DNA of 64,000 bases from Cymodocea nodosa (lineage: Eukaryota; Streptophyta; Magnoliopsida; Alismatales; Cymodoceaceae): contig CM072345.1 of assembly GCA_036874045.1 (NCBI GenBank), positions 7,899,501-7,963,500 on the forward strand, given 5' to 3'. Positions within the stretch are counted from its first letter, which is position 1; every line of letters starts with the position of its first letter. The notes under the pieces are model-generated. The model was not told the DNA's origin and searched no databases. It saw nothing but the letters and a program-made list of their open reading frames with translations. This document shows, one piece after another, positions 52,561 to 64,000 of this stretch. The position numbers and the translations under genes are program-made.

Positions 52561-55475
52561 AAAGACATTATACATCGAATGATATACTATTCCTTTAACT
52601 TCTTTTATTTCATGCAATTTTCTACACTTTGCATGAGTTTCCTACTAAATAAAAATTAACTTGCATTTGATAATAGACATTCAATAAAAATATGCATAAT
52701 TTCATTTCAAATAATGTCCTTAGGTGTGTGTGTGAGTAGTTGTACAAAAGAAAAGAGATAAGAGTGAGCATTTTTATCCAAACAGATGAAGAAAACTAAA
52801 AGTCTAGAAAAGGGCGGTGTAAACTTCCCATCACTTAGTGTAGTGAGTAGACAACGAACCCTATATGGTTCTGGTATGAATAGTCAAACACGGTGTGGCC
52901 AAACAAACAAAATAAGTAGATATCGTATGATGTTGATACAAAGTGACTTTAAGACGTGTAGAATGAGATATGCTCATTCATGCCCTCTCACGAGGATTAT
53001 CAGAGTTTATTTTAGAAATGATTAAAAGGATTGTCACTTGTATAATGCAAGACCTAAGTAATGACCTAAAGAAGGGGAGTTATGGGAATTCTCTAAAGAT
53101 AAGAAAGGAAACTAAGGTGTATGCATGACCTTAGCCCTAGATGATGTACGGTGTGCATACCCATGGCTAGGTTGAACTAAGAGGGAAGTCCCTATATTGA
53201 CTACATTCATAGAGTTAGGGGATTTCCTTGATTCCTTTGATGAGAAGCTGTTTAGAAGTGTTACCTAACCTTCTATGATTTTTCTATAGGTAGACTTTAA
53301 CTTTTATATGGGCCATTTTAAAATTATTGGTGAGATAGCATGAAGTGTCATTTGAAAATACACAATGATTGATGACACATATAACGCCACTCTTGAGTCC
53401 AACCATGTGTATAAAAGTCGATAAAACTGTAAATCTTATGAAAAACACATGTATATATGTCAAAAAATGGTAATGCACACAACTTCACCGTCAAGTCTGA
53501 CCATGCATATGAAAACAAAATAAGTGTGGTTTCAAATTCTAAGTCATGACACTCTATTTGAAAATTAAAATTATAGATTAAATTAGTTTGCATGTTAGAT
53601 AATGAAAAACTAATATAAATGTCTAATGCAGCATTTTTAAAGCAACGAATGATGCATGCACTTACATGTGCTTACCTACCCTTGATTTAGATCAAGTATG
53701 TAAAATATATAATGCATTTATGCATGAATTTAGCAATGATGATTGACATATGTAAGCAAACAAATCATTCAAGTGTTTGCACTTAGGGAAGCAAACAAGT
53801 CTAATGACAACTACGCAATCATTGAGACTCAAACAAGTTTTATGTATTTGCACATGAAACCAGGCAAGTATGAGTATGAAAAGATAAGTAAATTTCAAGT
53901 GAAATAAGTAGAAATTCCCCACGATGTCTATGTAATCGTAGGAATGTATATATAAATTTCAAGTGTTTTCACATGGAAGCCAAGTACAGCATAAGCATCC
54001 AAAATATGCAAACTTAGTTAAATAATCAAATAGGACATGTATGGCAAGTAGGCATGCATGTCATGAATGAAAAGTGACGTAAATATCAAAACATAGAAGA
54101 AAACTTGTATAGTTATGTTTTACGCATGTCTATTTTAAAAGTTATAAGCTTTCACATGTTTTTCATGTGTAGCTTTAAAAACTCAAAGAGTTAAGATAAA
54201 TATTCAAGTTTTATATATAGATAAAAGATAATTTTTTGAGTTTTATATATAGATAAAGGATAACTATTTGAGTTTTATAAAGTATCTAATGTTATAAGAA
54301 TTGTAGATCATGTGTTTTACAGGTGACAAAACTTGAAAGGTTATGCAATAAATGTTTGAGTTTTCATAAGTGTTATAGGATAAATATTCAATAAAGACAA
54401 TGACTTACGAAAAAAATAACACATCTCGAGAAGCTTGTTCTCATTAGATTTGCAATGAAGAAAGATTACATGAGATAACATGTAAATATGCATGATGACA
54501 ATTTCTAAGAAGAGATGGCATTAAAAGACATATTTCCATTTTAAATGATGCAATAAATGACATGACAAGTGGAGAAATGTAATAGATTCATTAAGAAATT
54601 TGGTTGCAATGCATCCTTATGAAACGTCTTATTTGTCTTTCTAAATACACATTTATATTCTTCTTTTTAACTCCTACCTCATTTCATCCAGTAAATTACA
54701 CTTTATTTTCTCCTTATTACACTCATTCATTTCATTTGAGAAAGAAGTGATGCCCCTTCTTCTTCTTCCATTTCCCTATTTATCTATTTGAAACCTTCTT
54801 ACCTAAGCATATTCTTGAAGTGTGGAAATTCGAAAACTAGCCATTTCATATTTTTCACTTGGTGGAAAAGTCATGGAAGTGACACTCTTTGGAAGCCCCA
54901 TTCGATTAAAGGAGTATATTATCTAAAAAGTGGTACACTTAGAGTAAATACACAAAGTATTTGCTCTTAAGCAAGTCTTGAAAGAAGGAATTCATGTAGA
55001 GAAAATAGGTATTCATTCGATTTTCCTTTTATTTATTTATAATGTATGTGTTATGAATGTTTCTATGTTTGTATATGTTATATGTTTTACTTTGAAAATT
55101 AAAGAGATGCATATTAATTCTTGTTTGTGTGTCGATTGTGTGTAATAGTGTTCCATGCATTTTACCCATAAAAATTAGCATAACTTCCAATTAAATTAGT
55201 AAACTTTAGAATATTTTCAATTATCAAATTCTAATTTTAAAACCACAATGATACTTCTTAAGACTAAGTAAAACTAACTTTCCTATAGTTTTATGAATTT
55301 TTCTAGAATTACAGTAGAAATTCCTAAAATTAATTAAGTTAAACTTAAGCTATTAGAATTAAAAGTTACAAATCATTTTCCCTTGATTTTTAGGAATAAT
55401 TTGGAAATTCACTCAAGACCTTATAAGATTTCAATTAAATTTAAAATAGAATTCAACAAACAATTTACCTTTTTC
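52561..55475. other. Noncoding, probably decayed retroelement
   Basis: No gene recognised. The end at about 55480-55540 reads CGGATAAATCTGTACTTGCATACTA and CATGCACTTGCGATG in separate blocks, resembling the 3' portion of plant gypsy LTRs. Limits cannot be set. Confidence 0.3.
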
Positions 55476-55539
55476 CTACGGATAAATCTGTACTTGCATA
55501 CTACTACTTTAGATACCATGCACTTGCGATGAAATATAA

Positions 55540-56730
55540 AACATGATGAACACTACACAAAAATGCTATTTTTGAAAGATCATAGAGAATTACAAGATGA
55601 TCAAAAAGTACGAAATAAATTCTAAATTATAGTGTTGAGTCTACAATCTAGGAAAAACATAAAACGAAAATGCCAGATAAACATAAGATAATAATTATCA
55701 CGAGGGGGCTGGTATTATAAAATAGGGGAGGAAGAAACCAGTCAAACAATACTAACTTTGGAAAATTCGTTCAGAAAGCCCACTAGTCAGAAGGAGGTGA
55801 TGAAAAAGAGGCATAAAACTTTGGTTAATCTAGTTTCATGCAAAAATATGAAACAATGATATAAGGCCTCATGAAGATACAACCACCACTACTGATGTAG
55901 TGAGCGTATAAGGGCATTATAGTCCTATTAATGGTGTTAAAACACTTCAAAAACACAAAAGGTTATTCAACTATAACTCAAAAAATCACAAGTGTATAGA
56001 TGAAAGGTTGAGAAAAACGTATAGAAAGGACAATGTGAGTTACATATTCAAAAACCTACAAAACATAACCTAAGAGAAATTTTCCTCTCAAGAGAATAGG
56101 GCAATCTCAAGTCATTCAAGCCTCCTTTAAAGGTTGACCTAACTACCAAACAAAACAAAAAAACTAAAAAATCAGAAAGTCTTCACTAGGTTAGAATGAA
56201 CGAGGGAAGTGAAATTTAGAGTTCTGGTGTGACTCTAGTAGATAAAAACAAGGCAAGACATTTTACATATGAAAAGCTACATTTCTTAAAGTATGAAATG
56301 GAAATGTAGAGAACCGTTGTGTTCATATAATCCATAGTATCATGCATGGTAAAATATAGTGGGTGGAAGAGTCACATGAACCATCTGAAGTGGTCTCCCA
56401 AAGTATAGAGGATGCCCAGAGGGGTGGTCACAAAATTCACTAAGTGTCAGGTGCTAGGAAGCTCAAGAACCTAGAGAGTCGAACTAAAAGAATCTAAAGA
56501 GGGGTTGAGAATCTAGGGAAGGGATCCTTCCTTTCCCAAGAGAGTTGTCTTTATCCTTTAGAAAGTTGGCAAGGATGAAGGCATGACCTCTACTCTAACA
56601 CATCATAAGCTTCGGTAAGGTGGTTGTAGAGGGAGTGGTTGGCTATCAAAAAGAACGTTTGATAGATTGCTATATCGAAGAAAATATCAAATCAACATTG
56701 ACCTAGCAGTAGACGATTCGTTGCATGCTG
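55540..56730. other. Noncoding spacer
   Basis: No reading frame, RNA gene or element with recognisable ends. Confidence 0.4.
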
Positions 56731-56734
56731 AGAG

Positions 56735-57460
56735 GGGTGTTAGGTTCATGTAAACATATCGAAGTTTATGTAAACACAATGGAAAGGTCCATTGGATTTA
56801 CGCAAACACGATGAAAGAGACTGGCCAATTTACGTAAACACAACGAAAAGGTCTATTGGGTTTACACAAATACAACAAAAGGAGGTCGGTTAATTTATAT
56901 AAACACAGCAGAGGGGTCTGTTGGGTTTACGTAAACACATCGAGGGGGTTGATCAATTTACATAAATACAACAAAAGGATTCCTTAGGTTTACGCAAACA
57001 TAGTGAGGGATGCAAATAGGTTTACGTAAACACTACAAGAAGGTATGTTGAGTTTACATAAACACAACAAGGCACGAGGGACAGAAATTTTGATAAAATG
57101 GGAAAAAATGTGTCCTACTAGTATGGCATCTAACATGGCGAAGTGCCACATGTCGACCCTCGATTAGTCTAAAAGATTATTGTTGATAAGATCAAATAAT
57201 CCCAAGGTGCCACATATTGCTAATGTGGCAAGATGCTACGTGATAGTCTATGTAGCACGGGAGCTTGATCGATAAAGCAAAAGAAAAGCATTAGATGGTC
57301 AGATAGGTTTACATAAATACAATAGAGGGGTCTATTAAATTTACATAAGCACAATAAAGGAAAGCCAGCAGGTTTACGTAAACACCATGGAGAGGTCTAT
57401 TAGGTTTAGGTAAATATAATGAATAGGCATACTAGATGTTTACGTGGGAAAAGCATTGGT
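56735..57460. repeat. Array of about 14 TTTACGTAAACACAAC units
   Basis: Units of about 38-44 bp, best consensus GGTTTACGTAAACACAACGA followed by AAGGTCTATTG. Each is centred on the palindrome TTTACGTAAA with outer arms that tend to pair (TTG ... CAA). Ten units lie at 56735-57075 and about four more at 57300-57450; the gap between has no units. Not CRISPR-like, since the units diverge and there are no conserved spacers. Confidence 0.88.
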
Positions 57461-60400
57461 CCAACTGTTATCTGAGGAAATGTTAAGTGGTTTTCCATCC
57501 AACAAAAGGGGCATTTTCAAGTAGTTTTTCACTCAACAAAAAAAGAAAATGTTGGGTGTTTTTCATTTGTCAAATACGATAAGAGAATTACAAGGTTGAA
57601 AAGTAGGGTGTCAATAGTAGACTTAAGAATATTTGACTTATTTCTATCCTTTAGAATAATTCCATAGTTTTATATTGCTCGATGGTAAAAAGATCTTTAA
57701 TCTCAAGTAACTCTACAATTACTTTGTCCAAACAATGTGTGGACTTCAATGTGCATGTTAACATCTAATGTTAAACATCAATCATACTCTTTTGCATAGA
57801 AACTATCTTCTTAAATATTCATTACGTATATCTATGTTAGTGTTATCTATTTTATACATATATATAATAGTATTTGTTACATCTTTAAAAGAATCTGTAA
57901 TAATTTGTTAGGATTCCACATGAGGTCATAGTCGCTTTTCCTTTTTTTCTCCTCTCATTTGGAACCCATATATTATTTTCCAAACTATACAATAAATTAA
58001 AATCTATGTCAATTATTTTTTAAGTATTGTTAAGGGTGTTGAAGTCTACATCTTAAGTGTGACACACAAACTCTATTTCATTTGAGAGACAATTAGTATT
58101 TTGTCTAGTCATATTTTCATTAATTATACTACCTTCAAAAATTTGTTGCAATTGCTCATAAATAGAACATAGTTTTTCTTTGCAACGTTTACACTCTAAA
58201 TGTAACTAAAAAAAATAAGTTCTAGTTAAAAATGACATTTTAAAAAGTCTAATATATGTAAAGTAGGATATAAGAAATCTAATCTTAATGAACTCCTTCG
58301 ATATCTTATCATCTATGTCAGTATACCTTTATATGTAATTTAAACATCATCTATTTTATTTTACTATTTTTGTATAATTGCAATATATTTATCATCAAGT
58401 CTTAATGTCACTTTCAACATTTTTTCTTAGTGATCTTTTTATTTCTTAGTGTTGTATTCCTTTATTACTTCATTTCAAGTATTATCTTTTATCTTTTTAT
58501 CATGAATTTTTTTATTCCCTTTATTTAATACCTTTGTCAATATATCTAAAATAATGCATCTATACCTTCAATATTCCAACTTATATAACTTTGTCCTCTA
58601 AGACTCTTCCCCCTCTCAATAGCAGTTATATTTACATTAAGACAAAATGTTATTTTAATATTATATAGTTAGTAACATAACGATTTATATGTTATATTTA
58701 AATTAATATAATATTCTAAATTTATACAACACATAGATAAATAAAAGACAAATAAAGGTACTATTTGCGTGATCACAAAGAATACTAAGATGAAAGATTA
58801 TAGAAATCTAAATTAGGTTTATAAGTTAGCAGTAGAAATCTAACTTTTTCTTTACTAATGAAAATGTTTTATTAATATGTAAATCAACCTTTACAGGTAT
58901 TACGTATTATCGATAAAATTAAGTTCATCAAAATCTAAATTTAAATAAATTGTGATACATAATGTACTTGCAATTTTTGTTGTTTAACACCAATCGACCA
59001 AAATCATCGAAAGAGGTTTTACCTTCACCATGTAGTTTAACTTTGCATTAGCCTTCTAATGTCAAGATAAAACCACACTTACAAGGAAGTATTTTTGGAA
59101 AATGCATTATGTTGATTAAGGTGTTTATTGATGCCCCCTCAAGTTTAAATTCATTCTAAAACAAAATATAACTAAGATATCAAATGCCAAGTTAAACACT
59201 AGAAGCAACAATATCCAAACTAATACATCAAGATGGTTGCATGCCAAACTTTGTGGTTTAGTCAAAGCACAATTCCATTACCACCCTCATGCCTTAGCTT
59301 TTAGTCCCCCCTCTAAGTCTAACCCCTCTCTATGGAGCACACCATCTAGATGTATCATGGCCGACATGAGTCTCTCCCCTGAGACTAATAATACACTTGC
59401 CATGCTTGTTCTCAAGTATAACCACACTCTCTTTGATACCTTCATGCTTCTTTTCTATTAAAACAACCTCATTTTGTTGCCACCTAGCCTCTCTTCAACC
59501 TCATGCTAGTTGTAGAACTGATCTACATGGAGGACCTCATGTGGTGGCTCATGGAGGTGATGAAAGGGCTGGTGGGGTTTGATGTAGTGCACCACTATTA
59601 TGTCAATAGACTATTGGGATTTACCCTTTCAAAATCTTGTTATGGTGTAATGTGGCATAACTAAGGTAGTCATCATGCCCTCTCATCTCTTTGCCCTTTG
59701 GGAACACTTCAAATAATGACAACTAGATTCTCTCCTTTAAGAATTTCAAGGCTTAGTTCCTTATTTCAGGTTCAACAATGCACTTATACTAACATGGATT
59801 GATTAATTTCTCTTTTAGCTTAGTAAATGAGCAACTAACTCTTTCAACTTCATGATTAAAGTTATTGGTTAATGCAAATCCAATATATCAAAGTGAACTA
59901 AACAAGCATGTATATATTTTTCGAAAATCACCAATCAACATGTGCAATTGTGTTTGTAATGATAGCTTTTCCACTTTCTTCATAGAGGATCTGCATCACT
60001 TTTTAAATGATGTACAGATAGACCCATTTGAATCTAAGACTCTACTTACTGGTCTGTCACTCAACCCATTAAAAAACTGAGAAAAAATGGTTAGATGTTG
60101 TCTATTTTATTTCCCTTTGTTTTCCCTTAAAAACTAATTATCACATAACCACTTTATTTTGATTTCTCAAATCAAAACTATGTTTGAAATGTGTTCTTCT
60201 TAACTTCTTACGTTAGTACCCATACCCATGTTGATTTCTACAATGGACCCTCATTCAACATACTCTAACAATAGTCTAAGGACGTCTAATCTGTTTCACT
60301 TACAAATACAAACATATCAAGGTTTTTCCACTTACAAATACAAGCCCTAATCAAGCAAATATCAAATGGAACAGATCAGGCATAATAGGACCCATATAGG

Positions 60401-60780
60401 CATTTTTAACAATGAACAACTAAGTAGAGATCAAACAAAATCTTCCAACATGTGGAATAAACATATTGGTGGAATGTCCAAGCAAAGCTCTATTACGAAG
60501 TAGTGGATCAGTTTGACGTTTGTGGAAAAAGCTATTGTTGATCGAATCTATCGAGGTTGAGGTCTATTGAGGTGGATGTTCATCGAGGAAGAAGTTTGTT
60601 GAGGTTGATGTCTATCAAGGTCAATGTCTATTAAGGTTGAGGTTTGCTAAAGTCGAGATCCATTGAGGTCAATGTCCACTAAGGTGTTTGTGTTCAGAGA
60701 GGCACAGCAAAGTCGCGAGGAAAAGAAAGCTTGCATTCTCAAGAATTTTGTGAAAAAAGGGTAAAGAAAGGGTTGGTAGA
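57461..60780. other. Noncoding, AT-rich spacer
   Basis: No gene supported. Open frames at 59237-59461, 59397-59582 and 59865-60080 show no motif. At 60540-60690 a short diverged repeat of GTCTATTGAGGT / GTCTATCAAGGT words recurs. Confidence 0.45.
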
Positions 60781-62040
60781 AACAAAAACTACGTTAATTT
60801 ATATGAAAATTATAGAAAGAAAAATGACAAAAAGAAATGAAAAGTCAATAAAAAATTAAGGTATTTGTGTATAAAATAGAAAATGATAGAATTTAAAATA
60901 TATATATTTGTATGAAAATAATAAAAAATCATAAAATATAAAATATATATGATTATTTATAAAATAAAAATGTTGAAATTAATAAATTAAATATTTTTTA
61001 TAGTTACCTACAAGATATAGAATAACAAAATTTATTATAGATAATATAAAATAGAATCATTTGTGATAATTATTACAACATAAAATATATTTCACACATC
61101 TTTATTATTTTACATATCTTTCGTAATATCAATTCTCATCTATTAAAGACAAACAATTTTTATATTAAACTTACATATTGTTAATATATTTTGTGATAAT
61201 TCATATTTTTCTTTTCTTTATTTTTCATCAATTTCAGACATCAAAATATCGAAAAATTTTTAAAAAAAATTCTTATATATCGAGAGAAAATGGTAAAAAA
61301 TGATGAAAAATCATTTGATACACAAACACCAAGAAAATGATAGAAGATTTTTCATCATTTTTCTTTCCGATGTTTTCTACCATTTTATGATGTATAAACA
61401 CCTTTTTAAGGTATACTTGTGCAAAAGTCAAAAAAATTAGAAAAAAAAAATTAAGAATAAGTAAATTAAAAAATTTAGAAATTAAAAAGTTAAAAAATAA
61501 AATTTAAAAGTATATGTATCACCGCCAACATAAAGTTAAGAAAATTATATAATTTTTGAAATTTTAATATTATATATTAAATAATATTATAATATTTATA
61601 TAATAAAATAATATTATTATTTAAATAAAAACTATTTATCATTTTAATATTATAAAATAATATAATATAATCTTTAAAATAATTAATTTTTTATTATTAG
61701 TAAAAATATTAAAATAATTAATTTTTATTATTAATAAAAATAATATTAAAATAATTAATTAAATAAAAATAATATTAACAATACGTACTTTAATTATATT
61801 AATAATAATAAAACAATATATTATATTAATATACTTTAATATTATATTAAAGTATATACAAAGTAATTTTAATTAAAACAATAATATATTATACAAAATA
61901 TATTACAAAGTAATAATTAAAATAATATAATACTTTAATTAAATAAAATAATATATTAATATATTATACTTTAATTATAATTAATTTTAAATAAATAAAT
62001 CTTTAAAAAAAATTCAACTTTATAATTTCTAACTTTACAG
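60781..62040. other. Very AT-rich block upstream of the dehydratase gene
   Basis: About 1.25 kb, from 61.55 to 62.0 kb almost only A and T with reiterated AATATTAAAATAATTAATT words. It ends less than 100 bp before the dehydratase gene. Possible matrix-attachment or replication-slippage DNA; no gene. Confidence 0.75.
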
Positions 62041-62130
62041 GTAGCACGAACATTACCTTTGGCATTAGTTTTCATAAACTCGGCCATATATAATCAGCTT
62101 CCGTTTCTCCGGCGTATTCTTACCCTCGGT

Positions 62131-63462
62131 ATGTTATTCCGTCGTCTGTTGCGTGTTGTCTGCCCTAACTCACTTGCTCCTCTGGAACTTCCCTCCACCT
62201 CGGCCGCTGCCGCCTTCTCCGCATCTCCCGACGGACCCGTGCTCAAGATCGGAGACGTGCTGAGCCTGCGGCGGCGGTTCTCCGAGACGGACGTGACGGA
62301 GTACGCACGGGTGAGCGGCGACGCCAACCCCCTTCACTTCGAAGACGACTTCGCCCGCAGTGTTTCCCAGTTCGACGGCCGTGTCGTCCATGGGATGCTC
62401 ATCGCGTCCCTCTTCCCCACCGTCATCGCCTCCCATTTCGTAAGTAACAAACACGGCCTTCCTCTTCTACCTCCTCCCCTTTTTATGCTTCTGTTTTTCG
62501 TCGACATGCTAAAGCTTTGGCCCTTGAGCAAATCTGACACGGCAATGCTAGGGTTTTTTTTTTTTTTTTCCGCCGCGGTTGGAAGAGGTCGGAGTTGCAG
62601 GGGCTAGTGATATTTGTTTGGTCTCGAATGAACAGACGTTGAGAATATTGTGGATGTTTTTTTTCATCAAAACAAGTTTTTTCATGACTATAAATTCTAC
62701 AGATAAGGAAATGCTCAAACTGAATTTTGTTTAATTTCCCTTTCCTTTGTGTTAAACGTTTCCTAAACATGTTGAGAGAAAAACAGAAGTTACCTAAATT
62801 CTTGAGAAGATTGCCTACAATCAATGACCATGTGACCCTTCAAGGAATAGGTTTCCGTTCTTTTTCACTATCATCCAATTCTCCATCTATATTTGATACA
62901 TCTCTTTTTTTCGTTGAATTGATACTCAATAAGATAATGACATTTTATACCTTGTTTTCACTCTTTAAAATATTGGTTGTTACTAGTGTAAATAAATAAA
63001 TGCACTTTCAAGAGAGAATTCCATTTTAATTGTGTTTATTTCTAAAATATGCAAAATGCACATATGCTGTTCTTGCTTATGATAGTGACTTAATTCAGAA
63101 ATTACTTTTGCAATATTACCGTGAACATTCTGCTTGCATCGTTTTCTGATATTTTTTTCCTAAATAATGCTTAGCCAGGAGCGGTATATGTCTCACAAAC
63201 ATTGCAATTTAAAATGCCAGTCTACATTGGAGAGCAAGTTGTAGCTGAAATTCGACCAACTATTCTGAGGAAGAACAAAAATAGATATCTGTGAGTGTCA
63301 TGCAGTAAATTCATGTCACTAGATTTAATATAAAATGAACCTAATATGTGAATCTTTGCGTTTGGTAGAGCAAAGTTCATGACAAAATGCGTGACCAACG
63401 GAGAACTTGTGCTTGATGGTGAAGCTATGACCATACTACCAACGTTAACTTTAAAGGAATAG
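62131..63462 (+). CDS. mtHD: Mitochondrial 3-hydroxyacyl-ACP dehydratase (MaoC/hotdog), three exons
   Basis: Exons 62131-62439, 63175-63290 and 63369-63462 join in frame into 172 residues. The N terminus MLFRRLLRVVC is an amphipathic, Arg-rich presequence that fits mitochondria. The R-hydratase signature follows: YARVSGDANPLHFEDDFA, with the Asp and His expected of the catalytic pair, then VVHGMLIASLFP. Exon 2 gives PGAVYVSQTLQFKMPVYIGE and exon 3 ends TILPTLTLKE. The enzyme dehydrates 3-hydroxyacyl-ACP in mitochondrial type II fatty acid synthesis, which supplies octanoate for lipoate. Splice sites are GT-AG and regular. An in-frame upstream ATG at 62059 would add 24 residues; the second ATG was preferred for its targeting-like start. 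Exon 1 is strongly GC-rich and the rest AT-rich. Close resemblance to the Arabidopsis mtHD protein; intact. Confidence 0.9.
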
Positions 63463-64000
63463 AAGGTAATAAAGACTTGCATTGAGTTTGTATTAATCTT
63501 TGCTGTTATCAAGTAAACAATAGAGACTTTTCTGTTGCCAAGTTTTTTTTTACATCTCTAGCTTGAAAATCTATTATTGATAAATCACCGAAGAAAATCT
63601 TAATATTTGATAATGTCATGCAATTGTTGTTCTTAGTTCATATTGATAATCTCATGCGGTTGTTATGTGATTCTCTGCCAGTGACTAAGCTGTTGACCGA
63701 ACAAGCGGTGATTCAAAACTTGTGGTTGCTCTTTTTTTGCACTGCTACGGTTACATTATCCGTTTATAAGCTGAGGAAGCACTCTTTGTTAACCTTGATA
63801 AGTTCTCGTTAAAACCAAGCTTGCAAGGAGTTAACCTTTGCACTTGGTTTATTACAGTTGAGGCACGCATCTGAAAAAGAGTGTTATAGCATACTTTCTG
63901 ATGCCTTTATCGATCCAACTGAATAGTGACCCCTTTTTGAGTAGACTCTGTTTCTTTTTGAACATATGCATTTCTCAAATCAATTTTACGTAGTTGAGTT
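63463..64000 (+). other. 3' flank of the dehydratase gene
   Basis: Probable 3' UTR and downstream DNA. A 65-codon frame at 63618-63812 has no recognisable domain. Confidence 0.5.

Noticed and set aside
49775-55575. CACTA transposon ends (CTAGTGTAGTG at about 49778 and CACTACACAAAAA at about 55551)
   Set aside because: They are in the wrong order to bound one element and share too little sequence beyond CACTAC.
56735-57460. CRISPR-like array
   Set aside because: Plant nuclear DNA; the units diverge, the spacing varies and the spacers are not unique sequences.
63618-63812. 65-codon frame after the dehydratase gene
   Set aside because: In the likely 3' UTR, no motif or conservation cue.

Overview
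The window is nuclear DNA of a flowering plant. It has intron-bearing genes with plant-type products (CDC48, a DVL/RTFL peptide, the plant-specific SnRK1 beta-3 subunit, a WCRKC-type thioredoxin-like protein, a mitochondrial hydroxyacyl-ACP dehydratase), AT-rich introns and spacers, and nested Copia and Ty3/gypsy LTR retrotransposons. Several genes have a GC-rich 5' part and an AT-rich remainder. That gradient would fit a monocot, but I cannot name the species from sequence alone. No bacterial, CRISPR or organellar features were seen.

Layout. 1-922 (+): last two coding exons of CDC48, joined by a GC-AG intron. 923-4640: spacer with a GC-rich patch and simple repeats. 4645-4788 (-): an intronless 47-residue DVL/RTFL peptide gene that is easy to miss because it is short. 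5.0-7.5 kb: spacer with an antisense RTE-type LINE remnant. 7524-7939 (-): SnRK1 beta-3 coding exons. Its upstream side (7.9-13.8 kb) is probably a long, transposon-filled 5' intron or spacer ending at a GC-rich block at 13.8-14.1 kb. 14868-28204: old Copia element A (202-bp LTRs). Its gag is split by a reverse-strand gypsy-type solo LTR, which is itself split by Copia element B, a younger gag-only element with 2.1-kb LTRs. Two clean 5-bp target duplications (GCAAT and GTGAT) prove the order of insertion. 28.2-31.2 kb: degenerate DNA with a three-unit tandem repeat. 31862-35053 (+): WCRKC-type thioredoxin-like gene in five exons, one of 18 nt. 35097-about 44.8 kb: Copia element C, full-length but inactivated, inserted 44 nt after that gene's stop codon, with a truncated 3' LTR. 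44999-46136: an F-box pseudogene between the truncated LTR and a gypsy-type 3' end (LTR 47872-49731). 49.7-62.0 kb: AT-rich, gene-poor DNA with two arrays of short inverted repeats and a very AT-rich kilobase. 62131-63462 (+): mitochondrial MaoC-type dehydratase in three exons.

The single-copy genes are unrelated housekeeping or regulatory genes on both strands; nothing suggests a cluster or operon-like unit. The most unusual signal is a family of short inverted repeats of the form arm-AGTTA-loop-TAACT-arm. It recurs as arrays in the LTRs of Copia B, Copia C and the gypsy-type elements, with different outer arms in different elements, and G-box/ACGTG motifs lie between the copies in Copia B. 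A related kind of array, built on TTTACGTAAA, lies at 52.2-52.6 and 56.7-57.5 kb.
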